A stretch of DNA of 64,000 nt. It comes from Marinobacterium rhizophilum DSM 18822. GTDB taxonomy: Bacteria > Pseudomonadota > Gammaproteobacteria > Pseudomonadales > Balneatricaceae. Both the position numbers and the translations under genes were made by a program. The notes below the pieces were generated by a model, which saw nothing but the letters and a program-made list of their open reading frames with translations, did no database searches and was not told where the DNA came from. This document shows positions 1 to 9,229 of the stretch, piece after piece. Each line of letters opens with the position of its first letter. Position 1 is the first letter of the stretch. The stretch is from positions 62,001-126,000 of the forward strand of contig NZ_KB899089.1 in the NCBI RefSeq assembly GCF_000378045.1. Reading direction: 5' to 3'.

Positions 1-170
1 AAATTCTGCAGCGGGCCACAGGCGCCCTAGCGCACTTTTATGCCTCGGGCGATTCCATTTTTTACTGGGATGCTTACAATCTACGGTCCTATACCCCGAT
101 AAACCGAGGGTGTTACTCCTGTCCCGTCCCTGTCGGGACCCTTGAAAAGAATTTGTTTGGGATACTCAGT

Positions 171-1166
171 ATGGCGGCGTTCGGCTCACTATTTATGCCA
201 GAAATGGCGATTTCCTGGTTTGATGGCTCTGACTGGAGTGAGAGCCAGGTGGTATCGAGCGACAGTATCCAGCTGCACCCTGGCGCTCATGTCCTGCATT
301 ACTCCAGCACCTGTTTTGAAGGCCTCAAGGCATTTCGCCATGCAGACGGCTCGATCAAGATCTTCCGTATGGACCGCAACATTGCCCGCTTCGCGCAAAG
401 CGCCGAGCTGCTGGCCTTGCCGGCCATCGATCCGGCGGCCACCACGGCAATGATCACCGACATCGTTGCCCGCTTTGCCGACGAAGTGCCCGCGCCGCCC
501 GGTTCCATGTACATTCGCCCGACCCATTTCGGTACCGAACCTGCCATTGGCAAGGCCGCCGTGCCGTCGCTGACATCATGCCAGTACGTGCTGCTGTCTC
601 CGGTGGGGGACTACTTCGCCGGTGGCGACAAGGCACTGCGGCTGCTGGTTGATGATCAGGGCATGCGCTGCCCGCCACACATGGGCATGGTCAAGAGCGG
701 GGGCAACTATGCCGGCGCCCTGCGTCCAATCATGCGCGCACGCGCCGAATACCAGGCTGACCAGGTGCTGTTTTGCCCCGGTGGCGATGTACAGGAAACC
801 GGCGCTGCCAACTTCCTGCTCATCGACGGCGACGAAATCATCACCAAGGCGCTGGACGAGAGTTTCCTGCACGGTGTCACGCGGGACTCGATTCTTACGC
901 TGGCGCGGGACATGGGCATGAAGATATCTGAGCGCGCTCTGAGCATTGACGAACTGCTGGAGCGGGCCGCCAAGCCCGGCTGCGAAGCCGCACTGTCAGG
1001 CACAGCAGCGGTTCTGGCGCCGGTTGGCACCCTGATTTTCCACGGCAAGGAATACGCGGTCGGCGACGGCGGCATTGGCGCGACCACAGTAAAACTGCGC
1101 CAGGCACTGAACGATATTCAGTGGGGCAAGGCCGAAGACAGGCACGGCTGGCTCACCAGCATCTGA
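171..1166 (+). CDS. ilvE: branched-chain amino acid aminotransferase (IlvE-type, fold IV PLP enzyme)
   Basis: This PLP-dependent transaminase (331 aa) interconverts Val, Leu and Ile with their 2-oxo acids in the cytoplasm. Family hallmarks seen are the CFEGLKAF segment near the N-terminus, MGMVKSGGNYAGAL in the middle (the Lys is the expected Schiff-base residue), then QETGAANF and SGTAAVL toward the C-terminus. It resembles the longer FEGLKAF-type BCATs rather than the ~307-aa E. coli type. I chose the ATG at 171 because a weak GGGA lies 7 nt upstream; ATGs at 195 and 204 and an in-frame start at 153 are alternatives. A strong terminator follows, so it appears monocistronic. ilvD of the same pathway lies 12.6 kb away. 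Confidence 0.88.
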   Translation: MAAFGSLFMPEMAISWFDGSDWSESQVVSSDSIQLHPGAHVLHYSSTCFEGLKAFRHADGSIKIFRMDRNIARFAQSAELLALPAIDPAATTAMITDIVARFADEVPAPPGSMYIRPTHFGTEPAIGKAAVPSLTSCQYVLLSPVGDYFAGGDKALRLLVDDQGMRCPPHMGMVKSGGNYAGALRPIMRARAEYQADQVLFCPGGDVQETGAANFLLIDGDEIITKALDESFLHGVTRDSILTLARDMGMKISERALSIDELLERAAKPGCEAALSGTAAVLAPVGTLIFHGKEYAVGDGGIGATTVKLRQALNDIQWGKAEDRHGWLTSI

Positions 1167-1207
1167 TTTGCGGAACAACACCGCGACTTGTCGCGGCCAG
1201 TCTTCCC

Positions 1208-1254
1208 AAAAAGAAAAAGCGCCAGGCAGTGATGTCTGGCGCTTTTTCTTTTTG
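1208..1254. terminator. bidirectional intrinsic terminator
   Basis: A long stem pairs AAAAAGCGCCAG with CTGGCGCTTTTT around a short loop, with A-rich and T-rich flanks. It can end transcription of the aminotransferase gene and of minus-strand transcripts leaving glnE. Confidence 0.85.
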
Positions 1255-1411
1255 GGTATTGAACCTGCCCCCTAAGGCTTCGCTGCGGGACGCAGCTTCT
1301 ACGGTGTAGTGAGATGACCTCTCGTGATTCGTCAGTAGCAAGTCGCGAAGCCTGAGTCATGATCAGGCGCCCGCTAATTACCAATGACTAATACCTAAGC
1401 GTAAATGGCCA

Positions 1412-1476
1412 CATGCTCGAAACTCGCTTCGCTCATTGCCCGGAATTCGTAAACTCATTCCGGGCTACAGGCTGGC
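1412..1476 (-). repeat. dispersed hairpin repeat (GAATTCCGGG type)
   Basis: One copy of a repeat seen at least six more times in this window, in minus orientation: GTAGCCCGGAATGAG, then a GAATTCCGGG segment and an AATGAGCGAAGCGA motif. It fills the gap between the aminotransferase terminator and the end of glnE. No gene is seen in 1167-1483. Confidence 0.7.
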
Positions 1477-1483
1477 ACCAGAA

Positions 1484-4423
1484 TCAGCTGGATTCAGTTC
1501 CGGCATCCGGTTCCATCAGTTGTACCCAGATGCGACTCACCGCCGCGCGATAGCTCCCCATCTCCGAATCAGCAATCACGCTCGACTGCTCCTGCAGGCT
1601 CAGGCGGTGCCCTACCGAACGGTACGCCTTGTACGCCTCACGCAGTATGTCGGCATCGTCCGGCGTAAACAGACCCACTTGCTCTGCCGCATCCAGAATG
1701 CGGATATTGTCGGTATATTCCAGCAACTGCGGATAACGGCTGCCATGGGCCAGTACGCAGTACTGCACCATGAATTCAATATCAACAATGCCACCCCGGT
1801 CCTGTTTCAGGTTGAAGACACCCGGCTCATCGTTCCCACTCGGCTTGCTGCCCAGGTGGTCTCGCATCTTGAGGCGCATGTCCACCACCTCCTGGCGCAG
1901 CGCGGTCTCATCCCGCGGCTGGGCCAGAATATCCGCCCGCACCTGCTCAAATTCCTGGGCCAGTCGCGGACAACCGGCGACAACCCGTGCGCGCGACAAG
2001 GCCTGATGTTCCCAGGTCCAGGCTTCCTTGCGCTGATACTCGGCAAAGGCTTTAAGCGAGCTGACCAGCAGCCCGGCATTGCCGGAGGGACGCAATCGCA
2101 TATCCACTTCGTACAGCAGACCACCGGCGGTAAAGGTGCTGAGAATATGAATGATGCGCTGTCCCAGGCGGGTGAAAAAAACATTGTTGAACACCGGTTT
2201 CTCGCCCGTGGTCGACAGGTTCGGGTCCGCATCGTGCAGGAACACCAGATCCAGGTCTGAACCGTAGGACAGCTCGATGCCTCCCAGCTTGCCATAGCCC
2301 ACGATGACAAAGTCAGGATCGCACGGCTCGCCAGGAGCCTTGATCGGCACACCATGCTTTTCCACCAGCAGACGCCAGGCGATTTCGAACACGGCCTCCA
2401 GAATGCATTCTGCAAGCCAGGTCAGATAATCGCTCACCTTCATCAGAGGCAGGGCGCCGGTAATATCGGACGCCGCCACCCGCAGCACATGGGCATTCTT
2501 GAAGTAGCGCAGCGCCTCCATTTGCTGCTCGACATCCTCCTGGGGAATACGCAGCAGCTGCTGGCGCAACTCATGTTGCAGCACCATTTTGTCGGGTGGT
2601 GCATAGAGCGTGCGTGGATCGATCAACTCATCCAGCAGGATGGGCAGTCGCGTCAGCTTGTCCGAAAACCAGCGACTGCCGGAACAGAGCCGAACCAGCT
2701 GGCGCAAAGCCGCCGGGTTCTCCCCCAGCAGCACCAGATAGGCCGAGCGGCGCAACACGGCCTGAATCAGCTGCAGCACGCGCGACAGCGTTTCGCTGGC
2801 GTTTTCGACTGTCGCCACATCCATCAGCAGCCGGGGCAACACGATGCGCAAACGCTCCATGGCCACCGTCTGCAAGGTGGCAACCGTGCGCGAGGCGCGC
2901 AGCTGATCCAGCTCTTCACGGCTGCGGGCGGGATCGTCATAACCCTGCTCAGCCAGATACTGCTCGGCGGCCTCGGGCTCCAGAGCGCCATCCCACAGCG
3001 CCAGCCACTCTGCAACATCCTCCAGAACCTCGGCATCCTCTTCTTTGGCCGGTGCGATCACATCTGCAAAATGACGCCGTACATGGCCGCGCTGCAATTC
3101 CAGCTCGGCACTGAAGCTATCCCAGTCGGGCGCCCCCAGACTACAGGCCAGGCGCAAACGATCCGTGTCATCGGTCGGCAATTCCTGGGTTTGCTTGTCC
3201 TCCAGGGCCTGAATCGCATGCTCGACATTGCGCAGGTAGGTATAGGCACTCTGGAGTTCATCGACAGCGTCCTGGGGCATGCCAAATTCCGTCAGTAACG
3301 GCAGTATGTTGAGCAGTTCACGTTGTTGCAGCCGGCGATCGCGCCCGCCCCGGATTAGCTGAAAGGCCTGGGCGATAAACTCCACCTCGCGAATGCCGCC
3401 TGAGCCAAGCTTGATGTTCTGCTCCAGCCCCTTGCGCCGCACTTCGCGATTGATCATTTCCTTCATGTCGCGCAATGATTCAAAGGCACTGAAGTCGATG
3501 TACTTGCGATACACGAACGGGCGCAGCAGCTGCTGCAGCTCAGCTCCGGCGTCGATGTCACCGGCCACGACCCGCGCCTTGATCATGGCGTAGCGCTCCC
3601 ACTCACGGCCCTGATCCTGGTAATAGCCTTCCAGCGCACCAAAGCTGCACGCCATGGGGCCCGCCGACCCGAAAGGACGCAGTCGCATGTCAACGCGGAA
3701 CACAAAACCGTCGACCGTGATGTTGTCCAGCGCCTGAATCAGCTTCTGCCCCAGACGAATAAAGAAATCCTGGTTTTCCAGGCTGCGGCGCGCCCCCTGC
3801 GTGCTGCCATTGCGGGCAAAACTGAAGATCAGATCGATATCCGATGACAGGTTCAACTCAAAGGCACCCAGTTTGCCCATGCCCAGCACCACCATGCGCT
3901 GGGGCTGAGTTCGGCCCTGAGCATCCGGGCGTGAATGCGGCGTACCCCATTTTTCACAGGCGTCCTGGTAAAGCCTTTCAAGCGTCAGATCTATACAGGT
4001 ATCGGCCAGCCAGGACAGCTCAAGCGTGGTGCGACGCATGTCTGCCTGGCGGGTCAGGTCGCGCCAGATAATGCGCACCATTTCGCGGTGGCGGAACTGG
4101 CGCAATGCACGGTGCAAACCGGCTTCGTCGTTCACCGCCGCCAGCACCATCGCCAGCTGCTCACGATAATGACCGGCGGGGTAATCCCGCACCAGATCGC
4201 CCTTGTCCAGCAGATCCTGCAGCAACGCAGGCAGCTTGATGAGCTGTGCGGCCACATAGTCACTGCCAACCAGCACCTGGGTCAGCTGGCGCGCAAAATC
4301 ATCCGCAGACAGGGCCCCCGCCCCGAACTGCAGCGGTTCCAGAACATCAGCCAGAGTCTGCCAGTGCTGCTCAACCAGGCCATGCAGCGGCTGCGGTATA
4401 TGATCAAGTTGCGGTGCCAGCAT
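1484..4423 (-). CDS. glnE: bifunctional glutamine synthetase adenylyltransferase/adenylyl-removing enzyme
   Basis: GlnE (979 aa, the usual length) adenylylates and deadenylylates glutamine synthetase in response to PII and glutamine. Two nucleotidyltransferase domains are visible: an N-terminal one with GMGKLGAFELNLSSDIDL at about residues 183-200 and a C-terminal one with GYGKLGGIELSYGSDLDLVF near 705-725, each with the DxD metal site. The ATG at 4423 has an AGGGAG ribosome-binding site; an in-frame start 15 codons upstream does not. A CYTH-CHAD triphosphatase gene lies directly upstream on the same strand, the same neighbourhood as ygiF-glnE in E. coli, so the two are probably co-transcribed. 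A very long open frame antisense to this gene is a composition artefact. Confidence 0.95.
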   Translation of the reverse strand: MLAPQLDHIPQPLHGLVEQHWQTLADVLEPLQFGAGALSADDFARQLTQVLVGSDYVAAQLIKLPALLQDLLDKGDLVRDYPAGHYREQLAMVLAAVNDEAGLHRALRQFRHREMVRIIWRDLTRQADMRRTTLELSWLADTCIDLTLERLYQDACEKWGTPHSRPDAQGRTQPQRMVVLGMGKLGAFELNLSSDIDLIFSFARNGSTQGARRSLENQDFFIRLGQKLIQALDNITVDGFVFRVDMRLRPFGSAGPMACSFGALEGYYQDQGREWERYAMIKARVVAGDIDAGAELQQLLRPFVYRKYIDFSAFESLRDMKEMINREVRRKGLEQNIKLGSGGIREVEFIAQAFQLIRGGRDRRLQQRELLNILPLLTEFGMPQDAVDELQSAYTYLRNVEHAIQALEDKQTQELPTDDTDRLRLACSLGAPDWDSFSAELELQRGHVRRHFADVIAPAKEEDAEVLEDVAEWLALWDGALEPEAAEQYLAEQGYDDPARSREELDQLRASRTVATLQTVAMERLRIVLPRLLMDVATVENASETLSRVLQLIQAVLRRSAYLVLLGENPAALRQLVRLCSGSRWFSDKLTRLPILLDELIDPRTLYAPPDKMVLQHELRQQLLRIPQEDVEQQMEALRYFKNAHVLRVAASDITGALPLMKVSDYLTWLAECILEAVFEIAWRLLVEKHGVPIKAPGEPCDPDFVIVGYGKLGGIELSYGSDLDLVFLHDADPNLSTTGEKPVFNNVFFTRLGQRIIHILSTFTAGGLLYEVDMRLRPSGNAGLLVSSLKAFAEYQRKEAWTWEHQALSRARVVAGCPRLAQEFEQVRADILAQPRDETALRQEVVDMRLKMRDHLGSKPSGNDEPGVFNLKQDRGGIVDIEFMVQYCVLAHGSRYPQLLEYTDNIRILDAAEQVGLFTPDDADILREAYKAYRSVGHRLSLQEQSSVIADSEMGSYRAAVSRIWVQLMEPDAGTESS

Positions 4424-4505
4424 TATTTTTCTACTCCCTGAACCAGCGTTAGGCGCTGTTTTGAACAAAGCTTACCAGACTCGGTGCGACAGGCCGAAAC
4501 CGGCC

Positions 4506-5597
4506 TCACATGCTGTGCAGCAGGGCGCCGTAAGCCAGCAAGACGCGCCCAGGCGCGGGATCGCGCAGCAGTGCATCAAGATTCATCGCCGCGCCCGGCG
4601 CCTGTTGTGTTTCCCAGTCGCGTTGCGAAGCGACGGCAAGCCTGCGCTGCAGTCGACGCCAGCCCAGCGCCCGCTCAAGCCCCTGAGACAACTCGAACAG
4701 GGGAGCCCCCAGTTCGACCCCGACCGTCTCGGGCAATAGCGCGGCAAAGCACTGCAGCAATGCCTGCAATTCCCGGCAGGCCAGCGCAGCCATTTCCGCG
4801 GCCTGCCAGTCGCGCCCTTGCCTGTCAGCTATGCAGTCACCACTGCTGCGCCATGCGTCGAGTCCCCGGCTGGCACGGGTCAACGCGCCCTGGGCCAGGC
4901 ACAAAAAGGCATCCCTACCGGTCAAGCTGTCGGGCGACGGTGCAGACTCAGGCAGCGGCTCCACCGCCCCCAGCAGGCGATAACCCCGCTCGGCCTTGCT
5001 GATATCGCTTAACAAAACCGGGACGGCGGTCGCCAGCTCCAGCGCAACGCGATACAGATCCGCGGCCGAGCCCTGTTTAAGTTCCAGTTCCAGTTCACAC
5101 AACGCTGTGCTGAGCCTTGTCCCACCGGCGGGCGTCGCTGTCACCTCGCCCTGATCGAGCACCAGCTCGATCAAGACCGGCTTGCCACTGATCGACGGCG
5201 GACGCAGCAGCCAGGTCGTACGCTCAAAATCAGTTCGAAAAGCCGGCACTATGCGCTGCTGCACCTCCGGGGCCTGCAATGCCTGGGGCCAGTCTGCCGT
5301 GGCCAGCAGCGCATAATCCAGCGCAGGCGTTACCAAATCCCATTCCCACTCGTTGCGCTGATGCAACCCGCCCTGACTGGAGCCCCGGGTTTTCAGGGTC
5401 TGGATGTATCGACCGCCCTGTTCGCGAATGCGCAACGCCACCTGGTGCTGCGCCAGCAAGCGATCTGGCGTATCGAAATACTGGTTATGCAGCGGCCTGC
5501 ACCCGCCCGACTCCGGTTCGGCCAACAGCGGCAGCGCCAGCAGCACAACGGCCTGTTGCGGCTCAATACTCAGCTTCAACTCAATTTCCCGCGCCAT
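4506..5597 (-). CDS. CYTH-CHAD domain inorganic triphosphatase (YgiF-like)
   Basis: This 363-aa cytoplasmic protein opens with the CYTH signature EIELKL (ExExK) and continues with the Arg/Lys/Glu-rich tunnel strands (QHQVALRIREQGG, QTLKTRG, ELELELKQG), as in inorganic triphosphatases. The region after about residue 215 is an alpha-helical CHAD-like domain that looks shorter than in the 433-aa E. coli YgiF. The ATG at 5597 directly precedes the CYTH motif, so the start is well fixed. It lies upstream of glnE with an 82-nt gap, matching the E. coli order. The family hydrolyses tripolyphosphate; substrate and physiological role here are inferred from homology. Confidence 0.85.
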   Translation of the reverse strand: MAREIELKLSIEPQQAVVLLALPLLAEPESGGCRPLHNQYFDTPDRLLAQHQVALRIREQGGRYIQTLKTRGSSQGGLHQRNEWEWDLVTPALDYALLATADWPQALQAPEVQQRIVPAFRTDFERTTWLLRPPSISGKPVLIELVLDQGEVTATPAGGTRLSTALCELELELKQGSAADLYRVALELATAVPVLLSDISKAERGYRLLGAVEPLPESAPSPDSLTGRDAFLCLAQGALTRASRGLDAWRSSGDCIADRQGRDWQAAEMAALACRELQALLQCFAALLPETVGVELGAPLFELSQGLERALGWRRLQRRLAVASQRDWETQQAPGAAMNLDALLRDPAPGRVLLAYGALLHSM

Positions 5598-5791
5598 GGA
5601 GTCGTCCGTATTTTAAAGGATGGATGCAGAGTTTAACCGCCCGGCGACGGTCGCCGTAAGCACTGTGAAGTAATATCCAAACAGCCCTTCAAACACAAAA
5701 GTGTTAAAAAAATATTCTACTTTTACTACAACAGCGCTTTATGCCCACTTATACTTGCGCCCGAAGTCGAGACAACCAACAGGGATACCCA

Positions 5792-6472
5792 ATGGTAACC
5801 AATAATCCGATTCTGCAGATGTTTGCGCGCTCGCCGTTCAAACCCATGCAGGAGCACATTGCCAAGGCTCAGTCTTGCGCCTTGCAGCTGATTCCGTTTT
5901 TCGATGCCGTGATGGCCAACGACTGGGAAACAGCTGCGGCGGTCCAGCAGCGGATTGCTGTCCTTGAGCATGAAGCGGATGCGATGAAAAAAGAGGTTCG
6001 TACGCACCTTCCCAACAGCATTTTTCTACCTGTTCCGCGTTCCGATCTGCTTGAGCTTCTGCGCATGCAGGACAAGATCGCGAACCGAGCCAAGGATATT
6101 GCTGGCCTGATGCTTGGGCGCAAAATGCACATCCCGGAAGCCATTCAGCCCAAGATGAGCCTGTTTGTCCGCAGCGCGCTGCAGACATCCGCCCAGGCAC
6201 TGACGGCATTGAATGAACTGGACGAACTCATCAGCTCGGGTTTCAGCGGTCATGAAGTCAAGTCAGTTGAAGGGATGATCAACAACATTGACGACCTCGA
6301 ACACGATGCCGACGACCTGGAGCGCGAAATTCGTAGCGCCCTGTTCGCTGTGGAAAAAGACATGCACCCGATCGATGCGATGTTCCTGTACAAGGTCATC
6401 AACTGGATTGGCGACCTCGCCGACCGCGCACAGCAAGTAGGCGCGCGTCTGCAATTGCTGCTCGCACGCTAA
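5792..6472 (+). CDS. PhoU-like DUF47 (TIGR00153) protein partnering the phosphate transporter
   Basis: A 226-aa all-helical protein of the TIGR00153/DUF47 family, distant from PhoU and normally encoded next to PiT-type phosphate permeases, whose activity it is thought to modulate. Typical features are an N-terminal FARSPFKPMQEHI segment and paired acidic helices (EHEADAMKKEVR, NNIDDLEHDADDLEREIR) resembling PhoU metal-binding motifs. The ATG at 5792 has an AGGGAT Shine-Dalgarno and gives the standard N-terminus; an upstream in-frame ATG at 5741 lacks one. The pit gene starts 24 nt downstream, so an operon is very likely. I saw no clear Pho box upstream. Confidence 0.9.
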   Translation: MVTNNPILQMFARSPFKPMQEHIAKAQSCALQLIPFFDAVMANDWETAAAVQQRIAVLEHEADAMKKEVRTHLPNSIFLPVPRSDLLELLRMQDKIANRAKDIAGLMLGRKMHIPEAIQPKMSLFVRSALQTSAQALTALNELDELISSGFSGHEVKSVEGMINNIDDLEHDADDLEREIRSALFAVEKDMHPIDAMFLYKVINWIGDLADRAQQVGARLQLLLAR

Positions 6473-6496
6473 GCTTCTCGTACCAAGGATTTCCAC

Positions 6497-7762
6497 ATGA
6501 ACATGATTGCACAGCACGGCGATATGATCGTCATCCTTGCCTGCATCTTCGGATTCTTCATGGCCTGGGGTGTAGGCGCCAATGACGTTGCCAATGCCAT
6601 GGGTACCTCAGTGGGCTCCCGAGCCCTGACCCTGAAACAGGCGATCATGATCGCCATTCTGTTCGAGTTTGCCGGCGCCTATCTGGCCGGTGGCGCTGTT
6701 ACAGACACTATCCGCAAGGGCATCATTGATCCGGCACTGCTGACAGGCTCGCCGGATCTGCTGATCTACGGCATGCTCGCCGCCCTGCTGGCGGCCGGTT
6801 TCTGGCTGCTGATCGCAACGCACTACGGCTGGCCGGTCTCCACCACTCACTCCATTGTCGGTGCCATTGTCGGCTTCGCCGCCGTGGGCATATCACCGGA
6901 AGCCGTGCAGTGGGGCAAGGTATCGAGCATCGTGGCCAGCTGGGTGGTATCGCCACTCATGGCGGGCTGCATCGCCTTCTTCCTGTTTCGAACCGTACAG
7001 GCGCTCATACTGGATACGACAGACCCGTTCAAGAACGCCAAGAAATATGTGCCGATCTACATCTTCCTGGTGGGCTTTATCATTGCGATGGTGACCTTCA
7101 CCAAGGGTCTCAAGCATATCGGCCTGCACCTGAGCTGGACCCAAAGCGCACTCTTCTCCGTCGGCTTTGGCATACTGACCATGCTGATCGGGATGATGCT
7201 GCAACGCAACATCCAGCCCAACCCGGAAGCCGACCGTGACTATCACTTTTCCAGCGTCGAGAAAATCTTCGCCATTCTGATGATGTTCACGGCCTGCGCC
7301 ATGGCCTTTGCTCACGGCTCCAACGACGTTGCCAACGCCGTCGGCCCGCTGGCCGCCATTGTGGGTGTCGTCAATGCAGGCGGCGCCGTGGCCCAGCAAA
7401 CCTCGATGCCGGCCTGGATTCTGCTGCTTGGTGGCGCAGGTATCGTTGCCGGCCTGATGATGTACGGCCACAAGGTTATCGCAACCGTGGGCAACAACAT
7501 CACCGAGCTGACACCCAGCCGCGGTTTCGCCGCAACACTGGCCGCCGCCACCACCGTGGTCATTGCGTCCGGTACCGGGCTGCCGATCTCGACCACCCAT
7601 ACCCTGGTGGGTGCGGTACTGGGTGTCGGCATGGCCCGCGGCCTGGCGGCACTGAACCTTCGGGTGGTGGGCACCATTTTCGTGTCCTGGGTCATTACCC
7701 TGCCGGCCGGTGCCTTCCTGGCCATCATGTTCTTCTTTATGTTCAAGGGCATGTTCAGCTAG
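6497..7762 (+). CDS. pit: PiT-family low-affinity inorganic phosphate transporter
   Basis: A 421-aa integral membrane protein with about ten hydrophobic segments and the two inverted-repeat signatures of the PiT family: GANDVANAMGTSVGSRAL at about residues 28-45 and GSNDVANAVGPLAA near 275, each followed further on by an S-T-T-H motif (VSTTHS, ISTTHT). It imports phosphate, usually as a metal-phosphate complex, driven by protons or sodium. It sits 24 nt after the PhoU-like gene and is followed by a strong terminator, so the two form a bicistronic unit. PiT carriers also admit arsenate in other bacteria, which may relate to the arsenate operon near 33-36 kb. Confidence 0.94.
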   Translation: MNMIAQHGDMIVILACIFGFFMAWGVGANDVANAMGTSVGSRALTLKQAIMIAILFEFAGAYLAGGAVTDTIRKGIIDPALLTGSPDLLIYGMLAALLAAGFWLLIATHYGWPVSTTHSIVGAIVGFAAVGISPEAVQWGKVSSIVASWVVSPLMAGCIAFFLFRTVQALILDTTDPFKNAKKYVPIYIFLVGFIIAMVTFTKGLKHIGLHLSWTQSALFSVGFGILTMLIGMMLQRNIQPNPEADRDYHFSSVEKIFAILMMFTACAMAFAHGSNDVANAVGPLAAIVGVVNAGGAVAQQTSMPAWILLLGGAGIVAGLMMYGHKVIATVGNNITELTPSRGFAATLAAATTVVIASGTGLPISTTHTLVGAVLGVGMARGLAALNLRVVGTIFVSWVITLPAGAFLAIMFFFMFKGMFS

Positions 7763-7785
7763 GGCGGTCCCCCCTCTTGCTATAC

Positions 7786-7820
7786 AAAATGGCGCCTTCC
7801 CCGAAGGCGCCATTTTTGTT
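7786..7820. terminator. intrinsic terminator after pit
   Basis: A perfect GC-rich stem (AATGGCGCCTT with AAGGCGCCATT) with a four-base loop, flanked by A and T tracts, 25-55 nt after the pit stop codon. The rest of the gap up to argE shows no gene. Confidence 0.85.
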
Positions 7821-8058
7821 TGTAGCGGGTAGCGAATTGCGCTGGCATAGCGATCAGGACAAGCATGCGTCAGTAAAGATTACCGCTGACGGATGAAAAC
7901 GAAAATTTGACCGGACCCGCGCCCGAGCGGATCTGTGCACTGCTGGATGAGGCATGCAGTCCGCGTTCCAGCCGCCGGGTTGCCGCGCGCCGGAGCATAG
8001 ACCGGTGCCCGCAAAGCCTGCACAATAGAGCGCATGTCCGTTACCTTTGAGGTCTGCC

Positions 8059-9228
8059 ATGCCCGCTGCCATTCCCGACCTGGTCACCATGCTGCGCGAA
8101 CTGATCGCGTCTCCGTCGATCAGCTGCTCATCCGCTGACTGGGATCAAAGCAACCTTGGCGTTATCACCAAGCTTGAAACCTGGCTGTCGGATCTTGGCT
8201 TTCGTACCGAGGTCATGCCGGTGCCGGGCCACCCCGGAAAATCCAACCTCATCGCCACCCTGGGCATGGGCCCCGGCGGGCTGGTGCTGTCCGGTCATAC
8301 CGATACCGTCCCCTGCAACAGCGAATTGTGGAAAAGCGATCCGTTCCGGCTCGATGAGCGGGACAACCGTTTTTATGGCCTCGGCACCTGCGACATGAAG
8401 GGCTTCTTCCCGATAGCCATTGAAGCGGCACGGCGTTTTGTGGACCAGCCCCTCAGGCAGCCGCTGATCATCCTGGCCACCGCCGATGAAGAAAGCTCCA
8501 TGAGCGGCGCCCGTGCTCTGGCCGAAGCGGGCCGGCCGAAGGCCCGCTATGCCGTCATTGGCGAGCCCACCAGCATCAAGCCCATTTACATGCACAAAGG
8601 CATCATGATGGATGTGGTACGGGTTACCGGGAGGTCCGGCCACTCGTCGGACCCGAGCCTGGGCGCCAGCGCGCTGGAAGCCATGCATGGCGTCATGGGG
8701 GAACTGATTTCCTTTCGCCGCGAGCTGCAGCAGCAGTATCGCCAGAGCGATTTCACCGTCTCGGTACCAACCCTCAATCTGGGTTGCATCCACGGGGGTG
8801 ATAACCCAAACCGCATCTGTGGCCGCTGCGAACTGGAATTTGATCTGCGCCCGCTGCCCGGCATGAGTATCGATGTGCTGCGCGAGTCTATTCACAAGCG
8901 TCTGGCGCCCCTGCAGCAGCCCTACGGCGTAAAGATCGACGTCGACGAGCTTTTCCCGGGCATCCCGCCGTTCCAGAACTCGCGCACGTCAGAGCTGGTA
9001 CGTACCGCCGAGCAGCTCACCGGCCACCAGGCGGAAGCCGTCGCATTCGGCACCGAAGCCCCGTTCCTGCAGGGCATGGGCATGGACACTATCGTCATGG
9101 GACCCGGCAGTATTGCCCAGGCCCATCAGCCCGATGAATACCTGAGCCACGACCAGATCAATCCCATGGTCGGCGTGCTTGAACAACTGATACAGAAATA
9201 CTGCCTGCACGGCACAACGGACGCCTGA
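8059..9228 (+). CDS. argE: acetylornithine deacetylase
   Basis: A 389-aa M20-family zinc amidohydrolase that releases ornithine from N-acetylornithine in arginine synthesis. Visible motifs are SGHTDTVP (metal-binding His, residue about 80), GLGTCDMKG (bridging Asp), DEESSMSGA (catalytic Glu pair) and IGEPTS. The dimerisation domain has RSGHSSDPSLGASALEAM and the C-terminal His lies in GSIAQAHQPDEYL. The ATG at 8059 follows a TGAGG site with 6-nt spacing; an in-frame TTG four codons earlier is less likely. argA follows with a 1-nt gap, so the two arginine genes form an operon. Confidence 0.93.
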   Translation: MPAAIPDLVTMLRELIASPSISCSSADWDQSNLGVITKLETWLSDLGFRTEVMPVPGHPGKSNLIATLGMGPGGLVLSGHTDTVPCNSELWKSDPFRLDERDNRFYGLGTCDMKGFFPIAIEAARRFVDQPLRQPLIILATADEESSMSGARALAEAGRPKARYAVIGEPTSIKPIYMHKGIMMDVVRVTGRSGHSSDPSLGASALEAMHGVMGELISFRRELQQQYRQSDFTVSVPTLNLGCIHGGDNPNRICGRCELEFDLRPLPGMSIDVLRESIHKRLAPLQQPYGVKIDVDELFPGIPPFQNSRTSELVRTAEQLTGHQAEAVAFGTEAPFLQGMGMDTIVMGPGSIAQAHQPDEYLSHDQINPMVGVLEQLIQKYCLHGTTDA

Positions 9229-9229
9229 C

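Noticed and set aside
5640..5790. Pho box upstream of the PhoU-like/pit operon
   Set aside because: I looked for tandem CTGTCAT-like elements and found no convincing pair.
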